Shown here piece after piece: positions 7,753 to 15,347 of a stretch of 19,029 nucleotides of DNA. The notes beneath the pieces were generated by a model, which saw only the letters and a list, made by a program, of their open reading frames with translations, did no database searches and was not told the DNA's origin. Origin of the DNA: Thermoplasmatales archaeon (GTDB lineage: Archaea > Thermoplasmatota > E2 > DHVEG-1); contig JAGMDE010000029.1 in NCBI GenBank assembly GCA_023128855.1, forward strand, positions 1 to 19,029, given 5' to 3'. The translations under genes and the position numbers were made by a program. Position 1 is the first letter of the stretch, and every line of letters begins with the position of its first letter.

Positions 7753-9051
7753 TTAAATCATTATTTTGTTGTATTCTTCGTGTGCACTACCCATGTTAAA
7801 ATAGTAATTAAATAATGGATTCATTGGTTCTTTTAATCCATTTATTGCATCCATCTGATAGTTTGTAGCATTTTCAAAATAACCCTTGTTTTCTCCTGTA
7901 AGATTCATACCTTGGTAGTATTGAAATTGATTATAAACATCTCTTGTAAGATTCATAACATGACCTGTATACACTGAATCAACTGCTATTTTTTTATCCT
8001 CAAATGTTTTAATTCTACTGCCCTCCTTGAGATTTACATAATAAGGAGTTACGTTCTCGGTATCTATCCAAAGCCATCGTTCAATATATTTCATTTTTGG
8101 ATATATGAAATCAGTTTGAGTATTGTTTTCATCCTCAGGATGACAAATACGTAGGATTATCTGATTTTTCGGTTCATGAGGCGTTTTCCCTCCATGTACC
8201 TCTGTTAAAACCCAATCATAATCCTGGAGATAATATTCTGTCATATAATGCATTTCAAACGCAAAATTATAAGTGGGATTAGCAAGAAGCACCCGGGCAG
8301 GTATATTATTTGCTCTAAAAAGCGCGCATCCAAGATGAGATCTTCCCGGGCATTCACCATTAATGAGTAATGTAGTTAAAGCATCTTGAGCACGATATCC
8401 AAATATATAATATTGTAATAGAAACAAAAGATATCGATGCTCTCTTGAAAATTTAGCGATTTTATTTGCAAGTTTCAAAACATCAAAAGTGAGAAACTTC
8501 AGTTGCCTAGCTTTACGTTTTAAAAGAAATTTATCTGACTGAACAACCTTAGATGCATTTAACCATTGTTGAACCTCATCTGGATAATCATCTGCTTTCT
8601 TTGGAATACTTACTTTATCAGGGAGATCACTATAATCATGGTTTTTAATCAAAACCCAACAGTTAAAATGAATTAAAACCCTTTCATCTTTTTTCATATT
8701 ATCAATTGTAAAATTAATAACTTTATTAGGCTCATTAGTATCATTTATAATTTCATAATTAATTATACTTGCATTAGTATCATCAAGTATTTCCAAAAAT
8801 ATTGGAATCTGATAACCATAATCTGGTGGAAAAGCATATTTTACGTTAAAAGAACTAGTATTTTTAGATGCTTCAATATATAGATAATGCTCACCATGTA
8901 ATAAATAAAGATCTTCAGTTATACCGGATAACTCTATGTTTAAACTCTCTATATCAATAGTTTTTGCATTGCTAGCAATTGGAAATGAAGCTATTACTAA
9001 GAAGAAGACAATTGAGCATATTGTAAATGTTTTTTTTGGTTTATTTTTCAT
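7753..9051 (-). CDS. Secreted transglutaminase-like cysteine protease-fold protein
   Basis: The 432-residue protein starts with a Sec signal peptide (basic KNKPKK, a hydrophobic run to about residue 25, likely cleavage after SNA near 29). Residues about 40-135 look like a beta-sandwich. The transglutaminase-like core has its nucleophile region at NGECPGRSHLGCALFRANNI (231-250), followed by PARVLL, with Cys234 as nucleophile. His268 lies in FEMHYMTEYYL and the third catalytic position falls in DYDWVLTEVHGG. The usual order Cys, His, Asp is kept, but the third residue reads Glu284 instead of Asp. In archaea such domains are often peptidases or amidases rather than cross-linkers. Translation starts at an ATG with a G-rich ribosome binding site and a good TATA box upstream. 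It heads an operon with the acyltransferase. Confidence 0.85.
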   Translation of the reverse strand: MKNKPKKTFTICSIVFFLVIASFPIASNAKTIDIESLNIELSGITEDLYLLHGEHYLYIEASKNTSSFNVKYAFPPDYGYQIPIFLEILDDTNASIINYEIINDTNEPNKVINFTIDNMKKDERVLIHFNCWVLIKNHDYSDLPDKVSIPKKADDYPDEVQQWLNASKVVQSDKFLLKRKARQLKFLTFDVLKLANKIAKFSREHRYLLFLLQYYIFGYRAQDALTTLLINGECPGRSHLGCALFRANNIPARVLLANPTYNFAFEMHYMTEYYLQDYDWVLTEVHGGKTPHEPKNQIILRICHPEDENNTQTDFIYPKMKYIERWLWIDTENVTPYYVNLKEGSRIKTFEDKKIAVDSVYTGHVMNLTRDVYNQFQYYQGMNLTGENKGYFENATNYQMDAINGLKEPMNPLFNYYFNMGSAHEEYNKIMI

Positions 9052-9060
9052 TTATGAATT

Positions 9061-9065
9061 CCCCC
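9061..9065 (-). promoter_or_regulatory. Ribosome binding site of the transglutaminase-like gene
   Basis: GGGGG followed by AA on the minus strand lies nine bases before the ATG at 9051. It supports that start and a leadered transcript. Confidence 0.55.
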
Positions 9066-9101
9066 ATTTAATTAAATACCAATAAAAATTATACTTCATT
9101 G

Positions 9102-9112
9102 TATATAAATAT
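9102..9112 (-). promoter_or_regulatory. TATA box of the transglutaminase-acyltransferase operon
   Basis: On the minus strand ATATTTATATA lies about 50-60 bases before the ATG. Transcription would start near 9080 and leave a leader of about 30 bases containing the ribosome binding site. The same 11-base box precedes the subtilase gene (15446-15456) and the orphan promoter at 14302-14312. Confidence 0.55.
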
Positions 9113-9124
9113 GTTGCGTGTCAA

Positions 9125-10702
9125 TTACTTTTTCTGTGCAACTATAATGTAATTCCAACTCTTTCTTTGTCCCTCTTCATAAATAATTTTAAAACCAGAA
9201 CTGGAAACTAATTTTTTCATAGAATCAACTGAATATGCTGTTTTATACGCATCTTTATGATATCTAATAATTTCAGAATCATCTGATCTAAAATGCATAC
9301 GCATTAGTATGAAATACAACTTCCATTTTGGATAATCTTTATTTAAAAATTCTAAAACTACTTTCCCTTTAGGTTTTAACACTCGGTTTAATTCTAAAAA
9401 ACAATCTAAGGGTTTTTTCCAATAAGTTAAACTGAATCTACTTACAATAACATCGATAGAACTATTTGATGCTGGTATTTTTTCAGAGGAACCAAGTCTT
9501 GCTTCAAAGTTTTCATCTTTATTGTTTTTATTTGCAGACTCAAGCATTTTTGATGAAGGATCAATATCAATAATTTTTGCAGATGGAATTTTTTGAAACA
9601 TTATATTTGTAAGTAAACCAGGTCCAGATCCAAGGTCAATAATTAATGGTTTTTTAACAGATTTAGGAATATGTTTTTTTACAATATCTGCTAGATGATT
9701 GTAAAGCTCTGGGAATTTTTTCATATAGTTTTCAAAACTTTTGATATTTTTTTCGTTTAAAACAAATTTATTAGATTTTTTTGTTTCAAAAAATGTAACA
9801 ACTGCGCCTACCATACTAGGTGATAGCCATAGAATTACAAAAAGGAAAAGAGAAAAACTAACTATATTTTCAATTTCAATATTCCATATTTTAAACATGG
9901 TGATAAATGATACCTCTCTTGTTCCAATTCCATAAATTGAGATTGGAGTCGAAGCAATCACATCAGAAACAGCCATTATCATTATAAAGTAAATAAACGG
10001 AATTTCTATGAAAAATAACTTTGCAATGAAAAAAACCATTGTATATTTAATGAACCAACCAAAAATAGAAATTCCAAATGGTAGAAGAACATCTTTAAAC
10101 TTAGGAAGGTCCTCATGAAATGATTCAATAGAACCTTCAATTTTATCTTTGAATGTGGCAAAAATCCTAGATCGAACAATTTTTGTGAATAAAACCTTTG
10201 ATCGTTTGTCTTTAAAGAAAAATAAAAACAAAGAAATTACAATGATTATCAATACAACGATTATATAGAATAAATAAGGAAAAATGCTTGAAAGAAAGAT
10301 TGCACCTACTGCACCTACTAATAGCATTGCTAGAACTTCTACTGTGTTAAAGATAATGATATTTGAAACGCATTTTGGTAGAGGCGCTCCACTTTCTTCT
10401 GATAAATAAATTGATCTAGTATATGCACCAATTGCACCAGGTGTTACAAAGCCATAAAAATATCCTATAAAGAAATTCTTGATTGAATACCAAAAACTAA
10501 CGTTTATTTTTTGTTTTTTAAGAAGAAGTTGCCATTCAATATTTGCAAGAAACATAAGTGGTATGATTATAAAAAATGATAAAAAAGAATAGAGAGGATT
10601 AAGCCTTGAAAAAATATCAATTATCTTCTGAAAATCTAATGTATAAAGAATCGCTAAGAATATAATTATTCCAATTACTGGTAACAACTTTTTAAGCTTC
10701 AT
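9125..10702 (-). CDS. Fusion of a flippase-like membrane domain and a SAM-dependent methyltransferase
   Basis: The 525-residue protein joins two domains in one uninterrupted frame. Residues 1 to about 305 form a polytopic membrane domain of the lysylphosphatidylglycerol-synthase transmembrane/flippase-like family (UPF0104), with family landmarks FFIGYFYGFVTPGAIGAYTR (77-96) and YGIGTREVSF (257-266). Residues about 310-525 form a class I methyltransferase: SAM-binding glycine loop IIDLGSGPGLL (354-364), acidic residue at the end of strand 2 in IIDIDPS (Asp381), VIVSRFSLTYW (418-428) as the post-motif region, and LNRVLKPKGKVVLEF (438-452). The membrane family includes lipid-handling proteins, so methylation of a lipid or lipid-linked sugar is a reasonable inference. 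The gene follows a second flippase-like gene by 56 bases and probably has its own TATA box near 10721-10730. Confidence 0.88.
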   Translation of the reverse strand: MKLKKLLPVIGIIIFLAILYTLDFQKIIDIFSRLNPLYSFLSFFIIIPLMFLANIEWQLLLKKQKINVSFWYSIKNFFIGYFYGFVTPGAIGAYTRSIYLSEESGAPLPKCVSNIIIFNTVEVLAMLLVGAVGAIFLSSIFPYLFYIIVVLIIIVISLFLFFFKDKRSKVLFTKIVRSRIFATFKDKIEGSIESFHEDLPKFKDVLLPFGISIFGWFIKYTMVFFIAKLFFIEIPFIYFIMIMAVSDVIASTPISIYGIGTREVSFITMFKIWNIEIENIVSFSLFLFVILWLSPSMVGAVVTFFETKKSNKFVLNEKNIKSFENYMKKFPELYNHLADIVKKHIPKSVKKPLIIDLGSGPGLLTNIMFQKIPSAKIIDIDPSSKMLESANKNNKDENFEARLGSSEKIPASNSSIDVIVSRFSLTYWKKPLDCFLELNRVLKPKGKVVLEFLNKDYPKWKLYFILMRMHFRSDDSEIIRYHKDAYKTAYSVDSMKKLVSSSGFKIIYEEGQRKSWNYIIVAQKK

Positions 10703-10720
10703 TTTAGCTCAAGTTAATTG

Positions 10721-10730
10721 TATTATACAT
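10721..10730 (-). promoter_or_regulatory. TATA-like box of the flippase-methyltransferase fusion gene
   Basis: On the minus strand ATGTATAATA lies 19-28 bases before the ATG at 10702, consistent with leaderless transcription. Motif match only; read-through from the upstream flippase-like gene is also possible. Confidence 0.35.
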
Positions 10731-10758
10731 TTATCAATATTATCTAATATTGAAATGT

Positions 10759-11739
10759 TCAAAGTACAGAGTTGTTCTGGCTTTTTATAACATCTCTGTT
10801 GATTTTTTCCTTAAATGAAAGAGCTGCACCAAATAATGCTGGAAGTAATGCACTAACAATAAAACCGCTAAGTGAAATAGCTATAGCTATGTCACCGGTT
10901 ATACCATATGGGGCTATTAATTTTACAAATATGTATTCTCTAATCCCCAATCCTGCTACTGTGATCGGTAAGACACCTGTTACAAAAACAGATATTACTT
11001 TGATTGAAATGAATGTTGTATAAGGCACATCGATCGAAAATGCCTGAGCAATAATATAAACTTGTGTTGCTGTTATGATAAACGTTATTATAGCTATTAT
11101 AATGGGGATAATCAGATCTCTGCCTCGCGGTATATCTTCGTATAAAGCATCTACTGATTTACTAACCCTCTCTTTATACTTTTTTGGGATAAGCAGTTTT
11201 ATAAAAAAGTTAAAAATTTTGCTACCGTGACTATGTTTAAGAAAGACAATAAATATAGCAACATAGAAAAGAAAAATCACCAAAATTATGGGGAACAATC
11301 CTGGGATATATTCAAACAAGACAATTGAACCAATTAATGCCAGGGCTGCTGAAGATATAGCTGTTGTTGAAGTACCTAATACAGAATTTGCTATGCATTT
11401 TCCAAGAGATCCTTTTTTTCTGAGATAAAAGAGTCTTATGTGCCAACCTAAACCACCTGGAGTTACAAGACCATAAAACATTCCAATTAAATGCACCTTC
11501 ATTAGATAAAAATATTTAAAATTCATTTTCTGCTTTTTACATATATATTGCCATTTATAGATTCGAAGTGGAAATCTTATGAAAAATGGAAGAAATGCGA
11601 TAACATAATAATGGGCTGGAATTAAAACAAAGGCATTGGCAATTCTGTCAAAACCTGTGTCGTATATCATATAAATTAATAAAGCCACTCCGATAAATGG
11701 CAGGAATTTTCCGATTACTTTTAAATTAATTTTTTTCAT
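10759..11739 (-). CDS. Flippase-like integral membrane protein (LPG synthase TM / UPF0104 family)
   Basis: The 326-residue protein is almost entirely hydrophobic, with about eight predicted membrane spans. Family landmarks are HLIGMFYGLVTPGGLGWHIR (83-102), FYLRKKG (104-110) and the late VAGLGIREYIF segment (261-271). It aligns over its full length with the membrane half of the downstream fusion protein and with the plus-strand protein at 17692-18663. The family (COG0392) includes the membrane half of lysylphosphatidylglycerol synthases and archaeal proteins proposed to handle isoprenoid-linked sugars. No aminoacyltransferase domain is attached here, so lipid or lipid-linked substrate translocation is an inference. 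Its promoter region is shared with the divergent PKD gene. Confidence 0.85.
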   Translation of the reverse strand: MKKINLKVIGKFLPFIGVALLIYMIYDTGFDRIANAFVLIPAHYYVIAFLPFFIRFPLRIYKWQYICKKQKMNFKYFYLMKVHLIGMFYGLVTPGGLGWHIRLFYLRKKGSLGKCIANSVLGTSTTAISSAALALIGSIVLFEYIPGLFPIILVIFLFYVAIFIVFLKHSHGSKIFNFFIKLLIPKKYKERVSKSVDALYEDIPRGRDLIIPIIIAIITFIITATQVYIIAQAFSIDVPYTTFISIKVISVFVTGVLPITVAGLGIREYIFVKLIAPYGITGDIAIAISLSGFIVSALLPALFGAALSFKEKINRDVIKSQNNSVL

Positions 11740-11752
11740 TGCGAATGCAAAA

Positions 11753-11767
11753 GGGTATCAGTTACCC
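11753..11767. promoter_or_regulatory. Palindrome at the 5' end of the flippase-like gene
   Basis: GGGTA and TACCC form a perfect 5-base inverted repeat around a 5-base centre, 14-28 bases before the ATG at 11739. It lies about where transcription toward the minus strand should start, so it could be an operator, or a small hairpin in a short leader. It is short enough to be chance. Confidence 0.3.
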
Positions 11768-11836
11768 CATTAATAATTTCCTATTAACTAATTATTTTAA
11801 CTTTCGCCGTCATTTAACGTAATTTAAATAGAAAAG

Positions 11837-11845
11837 TTTATAAAA
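11837..11845 (+). promoter_or_regulatory. TATA box of the large PKD-domain protein gene
   Basis: TTTATAAAA is followed about 25 bases later by the expected start-site region and then by a G-rich ribosome binding site at 11881-11885, giving a leader of roughly 25 bases before the TTG at 11893. Confidence 0.5.
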
Positions 11846-11880
11846 ATAACAAAATATATATTTGGAAGATATTGGATGAA

Positions 11881-11885
11881 GGGGG
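11881..11885 (+). promoter_or_regulatory. Ribosome binding site that sets the TTG start of the PKD protein
   Basis: GGGGG preceded by GAA lies seven bases before the TTG at 11893. An alternative TTG at 11872 lies upstream of this site and would add seven residues in front of a complete signal peptide, so the downstream TTG is the better start. Confidence 0.6.
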
Positions 11886-11892
11886 TACAAAT

Positions 11893-14265
11893 TTGAAGAT
11901 AAAGATTTTTATTACACTTTTTACGGTATTGATCTTGGTAAGCAGCTTCTTTGTAAGTGCATCATCTGTAAAAATTACGAATTTTGATGTTAACTCTAGC
12001 TCTCTTAGTGAAGCAGAATTACCTGACTGGGCTATTGGCAATTATTGGAAATATAACATGAATTTTGATTTTATAGCTCGTGATGATGGATCAGTAACGT
12101 TTTCTGTTGATGCAGAGATCTCTAATATGTATGCTACAGTTACATCGATAGTTGTTAAGGATAATGAAGATGTTTATATTTTAACAATAGATGGATGGAT
12201 TGAAGGAGTTATTTCTCTATTTGAAACTGAATGGGAAATTGCAGATTTTGAAGGAGATTTTGGTGGAGCTGCTGATATTAGTAGAAACACATTAGGAATA
12301 AGAGAGTTTAATTTTGAAGTTGATGGACAGATAGATATTCCACTCCTTGGTTGGCGCGATATGTATTTTGACATGAAAATGACCTTTGATCCTGGTTTTG
12401 ATTTCTTCGACTTTCCAATTGTTGAAGGTGAGGGCCCATGGGATGTGCAGATAGAAGAAGCTGTTTTAGATGCTTATTTCTTTGTTGATCTTATTATTGA
12501 TATTGAGAAGGATTACACTGGGTCCATGGCATTTTCTGATGTAATGAGCCTTGATAGAATTGAAACTGTAAGTGTACCTGCTGGAGATTTCAACTCTTTT
12601 GTTCTAAGTGGTACATGGGGATCCGAATCTCGGTTATGGTATGCACCGGATATTGGATATTTAGCAAAAGTTGAGGAGACATTAAATTGGGATGATGGAG
12701 CAGTTGGCACTGTTTTTCATTTAGATTTACTTGATACGAACTATGATGCTGGTAATGATCCTCCATACCCCCCAGACAAACCTTATGGCCCTACAACTGG
12801 TGAAGTTGAAATAGACTATACCTTTTCAACGCAAACTGATGATCCTCAAGGTGATCAAGTTTATTACTGGATTGATTGGGGTGATGGAACAAACAGCGGT
12901 TGGCTTGGTCCATACAATTCCGGGGTTGCTGCCTATAAAGATCATAGATGGTACTGTAAAGGCGTATACAGTATTGTAGCAAAAGCAAAAGATTCTGTCG
13001 GTGTCGAAAGCGGATGGTCGGAGCCTTCATCCATTATGATTATGGGTGTTCCAAAGGTTACACTTTTAATGCATCATATAGAAAAGAAGGATGAGATAGA
13101 TAACTGGGCTTGGCCAAATTCTCTGGAACCCGAGTGGTACTATATGTGTCATGCAAAGACCGAACAAGGATCGCCAGAGCAATATAATTATAACAAAGAT
13201 GGTAATGGAGACTGGATTAGTAGCAATTCTTGGAATCCTGAAGAAGAACATGTATTCGAAGTCGCTGATCGCTATCCTTTAATTAAAATAAAACTCATGG
13301 ATCATGATGGCTTAAATGAAGGAGGAAGTGATGATCTAGCAGACGTCAGTGGATGTAATCATCCTGACAATGATGGTTATGATAATGGAACTCCAGATAA
13401 AAGAGGAGCAATATACCATGGTACATACGACGTAGTAAATGAGGAATTAAAGGCTTACGATCCAGATCCAAATGAGAACGCGGATTATGTTTACAAAGAA
13501 AGTGGATACTACATTACTTGTGGCGACTATGAACCTGATAGCAGTACTGAATATGAAAACGGCGTAAGTGCCCCTCAAAATGATGCTTTGGTTTCGTTTA
13601 GATTAACAAACGATTATAATTTCCCCCAAGCAAATGCTCAGTTATTGGAGCCGCCTGAAAAAAGAAGGCCCTTTGAAGAATTATTGTTCATAGGAACCGT
13701 GAAAGAAGGAACTCCAGATTATAGCTGGAATTGGAATTTTGGTGATGGAGAAACATCAAATGAACAAAGCCCCATTCATGTTTTTGAAGATAAGGGAATA
13801 TATACTGTTATACTTACAGTTACAGATGGATTTGGGCAAGTTGATAGCCATTCGATACAAGTTGAAATTAGAAATGATAATCCGATACTTTTAAATGATA
13901 AGGTTGATTGGACTGGAAGTGGATCTTTAGCAGATGTTTTTACTTTTTCCGTTCACTATATTGATCCTGATATGGACATTCCAACGGTTAAGAAAGTATT
14001 TATAGACGGCACAGGTAAATCAATGCATGGTCAGGGAAGCAATGCGGTTTACAATTTTGGTTTGTATGGGTATGAGATGGGTAGTGGGAATCATAAGTTC
14101 TATTTCTATTTTGAAGATGGCCATGGCGGTTCTACAAAAACAACAGAGAAAACATTTAACGTTAAAAAGAGTAGATCGGTATCTATAGATCGATTTAGTT
14201 TTCTAGCAAACCTTTTGGATCATTTCCCAATACTAATGAAATTGATACAAATTTACAAGTTTTAG
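11893..14265 (+). CDS. Large secreted PKD-domain surface protein with a C2-like domain
   Basis: From the TTG at 11893 the product is 790 residues. A signal peptide (basic MKIKIF, hydrophobic core, end near residue 24) is followed by an unrecognised domain at about 40-285 that opens with PDWAIGNYWKYN. Next come a PKD-like Ig fold (about 293-384, containing YYWIDWGDGTNSGW), a C2-like domain (about 390-575; EWYY at 414-417, the probable calcium loops KLMDHD at 467-472 and DDLADVS at 480-486), a classical PKD domain (about 590-662, WNWNFGDGETSNEQSPIHVF), another Ig-like segment, and a tail ending in DHFPILMKLIQIYKF. PKD domains mediate extracellular contacts; no enzymatic core is visible. The C2-like domain and the tail recur in the subtilase gene downstream, which suggests a shared destination. 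There is no classical membrane anchor at the C terminus. Confidence 0.85.
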   Translation: MKIKIFITLFTVLILVSSFFVSASSVKITNFDVNSSSLSEAELPDWAIGNYWKYNMNFDFIARDDGSVTFSVDAEISNMYATVTSIVVKDNEDVYILTIDGWIEGVISLFETEWEIADFEGDFGGAADISRNTLGIREFNFEVDGQIDIPLLGWRDMYFDMKMTFDPGFDFFDFPIVEGEGPWDVQIEEAVLDAYFFVDLIIDIEKDYTGSMAFSDVMSLDRIETVSVPAGDFNSFVLSGTWGSESRLWYAPDIGYLAKVEETLNWDDGAVGTVFHLDLLDTNYDAGNDPPYPPDKPYGPTTGEVEIDYTFSTQTDDPQGDQVYYWIDWGDGTNSGWLGPYNSGVAAYKDHRWYCKGVYSIVAKAKDSVGVESGWSEPSSIMIMGVPKVTLLMHHIEKKDEIDNWAWPNSLEPEWYYMCHAKTEQGSPEQYNYNKDGNGDWISSNSWNPEEEHVFEVADRYPLIKIKLMDHDGLNEGGSDDLADVSGCNHPDNDGYDNGTPDKRGAIYHGTYDVVNEELKAYDPDPNENADYVYKESGYYITCGDYEPDSSTEYENGVSAPQNDALVSFRLTNDYNFPQANAQLLEPPEKRRPFEELLFIGTVKEGTPDYSWNWNFGDGETSNEQSPIHVFEDKGIYTVILTVTDGFGQVDSHSIQVEIRNDNPILLNDKVDWTGSGSLADVFTFSVHYIDPDMDIPTVKKVFIDGTGKSMHGQGSNAVYNFGLYGYEMGSGNHKFYFYFEDGHGGSTKTTEKTFNVKKSRSVSIDRFSFLANLLDHFPILMKLIQIYKF

Positions 14266-14292
14266 GTCAATAACCCAGTAATAAATAACACA

Positions 14293-14319
14293 TTTAGACA
14301 AATATTTATATAGTCTAAA
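14293..14319. promoter_or_regulatory. Orphan TATA box inside an inverted repeat
   Basis: TTTAGAC (14293-14299) and GTCTAAA (14313-14319) form a perfect 7-base inverted repeat around a 13-base centre that holds the TATA-like box ATATTTATATA. This is a typical arrangement for a repressor that occludes TBP. The TATA box is the same as the one before the subtilase gene, and the downstream layout is similar. Only a short truncated ORF follows. Confidence 0.5.
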
Positions 14320-14361
14320 CTCCACTATTAATGATATAAGTTAAATGGATGGATGATAAAG

Positions 14362-14400
14362 ATGAAAGGAAGGAAACTTTCATTTTTTCTATTTTTGTAA
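14362..14400 (+). pseudogene. Possible truncated start of a secreted-protein gene
   Basis: An ORF from ATG 14362 reads MKGRKLSFFLFL and then meets TAA; an in-frame ATG at 14353 would add three residues. The basic start and hydrophobic run look like the first half of a signal peptide. The distance from the TATA box (about 60 bases) and the MKG start resemble the subtilase gene at 15503 (57 bases, MKG). Shifting frame in the T-run extends it only to another stop within about 15 codons. It may be a decayed gene remnant, a very short peptide, or chance. Confidence 0.3.
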
Positions 14401-14412
14401 TCACTAAAAACG

Positions 14413-14466
14413 GTTCTGTTACATAGAGCGGTGTTACTTTTGTGTTGTTACAATAGCGTTGGTAAA
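14413..14466 (+). promoter_or_regulatory. Phased heptamer element, copy 1
   Basis: This 54-base stretch matches the reverse complement of 15348-15401 without gaps at 31 of 54 positions, and the matches are concentrated in blocks. The blocks are GTTCTGT at 14413-14419, CGGTGTT at 14429-14435, a partial heptamer at 14443-14449, and a heptamer leading into GGTAAA at 14457-14466. The last three are spaced by exactly 14 bases. A TATA-like TTATAAC begins 21 bases further on at 14488. Conserved blocks with diverged spacers suggest a protein-binding array. A decayed terminal inverted repeat is the main alternative. Confidence 0.5.
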
Positions 14467-14559
14467 TTATATCATCCTACAAAAATGTTATAACAAAATA
14501 AACTATTTAAATCTGTTAAATTGCAAAAAACACAGATTAGAAATAATTAAATTTTATAA

Positions 14560-15285
14560 TTAAATTTGCAATACAGCTTGACCGATTTCTCTTTCTCTAT
14601 AAATCATATTATAAGTAATTGTCAAACTTCCTGTTGCTTCTCCATTTAGATCGTTGAGATATTCCTTTATTGTTGAATCATTAAATAGGATATAATCTCC
14701 TGTTGAAATTACTTCGTTATTGTCATCATCAAAATATTCTATTGAGAGTATAGTTCCATTGTAATACACGTTATACTCATCTGAATTAATAAAATATCTA
14801 ACTCGAATGGAAGAATAAATATCAGACATTGTAATATCAAAATCATAAGTATGAGCCCCTGTTATAGATATGTTATAGATTGTGTAATCATCAGAACTTG
14901 TTTCACTTATTTTAATTGGAAATAATTTTGGTATCCTATATACTTCAATGGTCTTTGTAACTCTATTACTTAAACCATCATCATCTACTACTAATAAACT
15001 AACATTATATGAACCCTTATCAGTATATGCATGAGAAACATAATTTCCTTCAGATACGGTGCCATCGTCAAATTCCCAATAATAATCTGTTATATCTCCA
15101 TCAGAATCTGATGAGCTATTTGCAATAAAGTAGATGGTATCCTCTGGTAAAATATTGGTAATAGCCTCTATATCAAATGCTGCTGTTGGAAATTTTTGTT
15201 CTTCAGCTTTCTCGTCTACACATCCGCAAAGTCCACCAATAATTAATGTTAGTATTATTCCAACTATAATAATTTGTTTTTTCAT
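14560..15285 (-). CDS. Small PKD-domain lipoprotein
   Basis: From the ATG at 15285 the product is 241 residues; an in-frame TTG three codons upstream is less likely. The N terminus is a lipoprotein signal (MKKQ, a hydrophobic run and the lipobox LCGC with Cys22 as the lipidated residue), so the mature protein is anchored to the outside of the membrane. A PKD domain spans about residues 32-115 (YYWEFDDGTVSEGNYVSHAY, then DKGSYNVSLLVVDDDG). The last ~120 residues are beta-rich with no recognised family. The gene stands alone on its strand, convergent with the large PKD gene and divergent from the subtilase gene. It is flanked on both sides by the inverted phased-heptamer elements. Confidence 0.8.
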   Translation of the reverse strand: MKKQIIIVGIILTLIIGGLCGCVDEKAEEQKFPTAAFDIEAITNILPEDTIYFIANSSSDSDGDITDYYWEFDDGTVSEGNYVSHAYTDKGSYNVSLLVVDDDGLSNRVTKTIEVYRIPKLFPIKISETSSDDYTIYNISITGAHTYDFDITMSDIYSSIRVRYFINSDEYNVYYNGTILSIEYFDDDNNEVISTGDYILFNDSTIKEYLNDLNGEATGSLTITYNMIYREREIGQAVLQI

Positions 15286-15319
15286 TCTATTCAACTCATA
15301 TATAGAAATTACTTTTCCT

Positions 15320-15328
15320 TTATAAAAT
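15320..15328 (-). promoter_or_regulatory. TATA box of the PKD lipoprotein gene
   Basis: On the minus strand ATTTTATAA lies 35-43 bases before the ATG at 15285, implying a leader of roughly 10-15 bases. The phased-heptamer element ends about 20 bases upstream, the usual position of an archaeal activator site. Confidence 0.5.
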
Positions 15329-15347
15329 AATCTAATACCAACTAATT

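Noticed and set aside
12513..13251. Several short minus-strand ORFs within the PKD gene and similar ones within the subtilase gene
   Set aside because: They are antisense to strongly supported coding sequence, lack start signals and show composition expected from the opposite strand.
13900..14265. Archaeosortase (PGF-CTERM type) signal at the C terminus of the PKD protein
   Set aside because: There is no PGF motif and no long hydrophobic span followed by basic residues.
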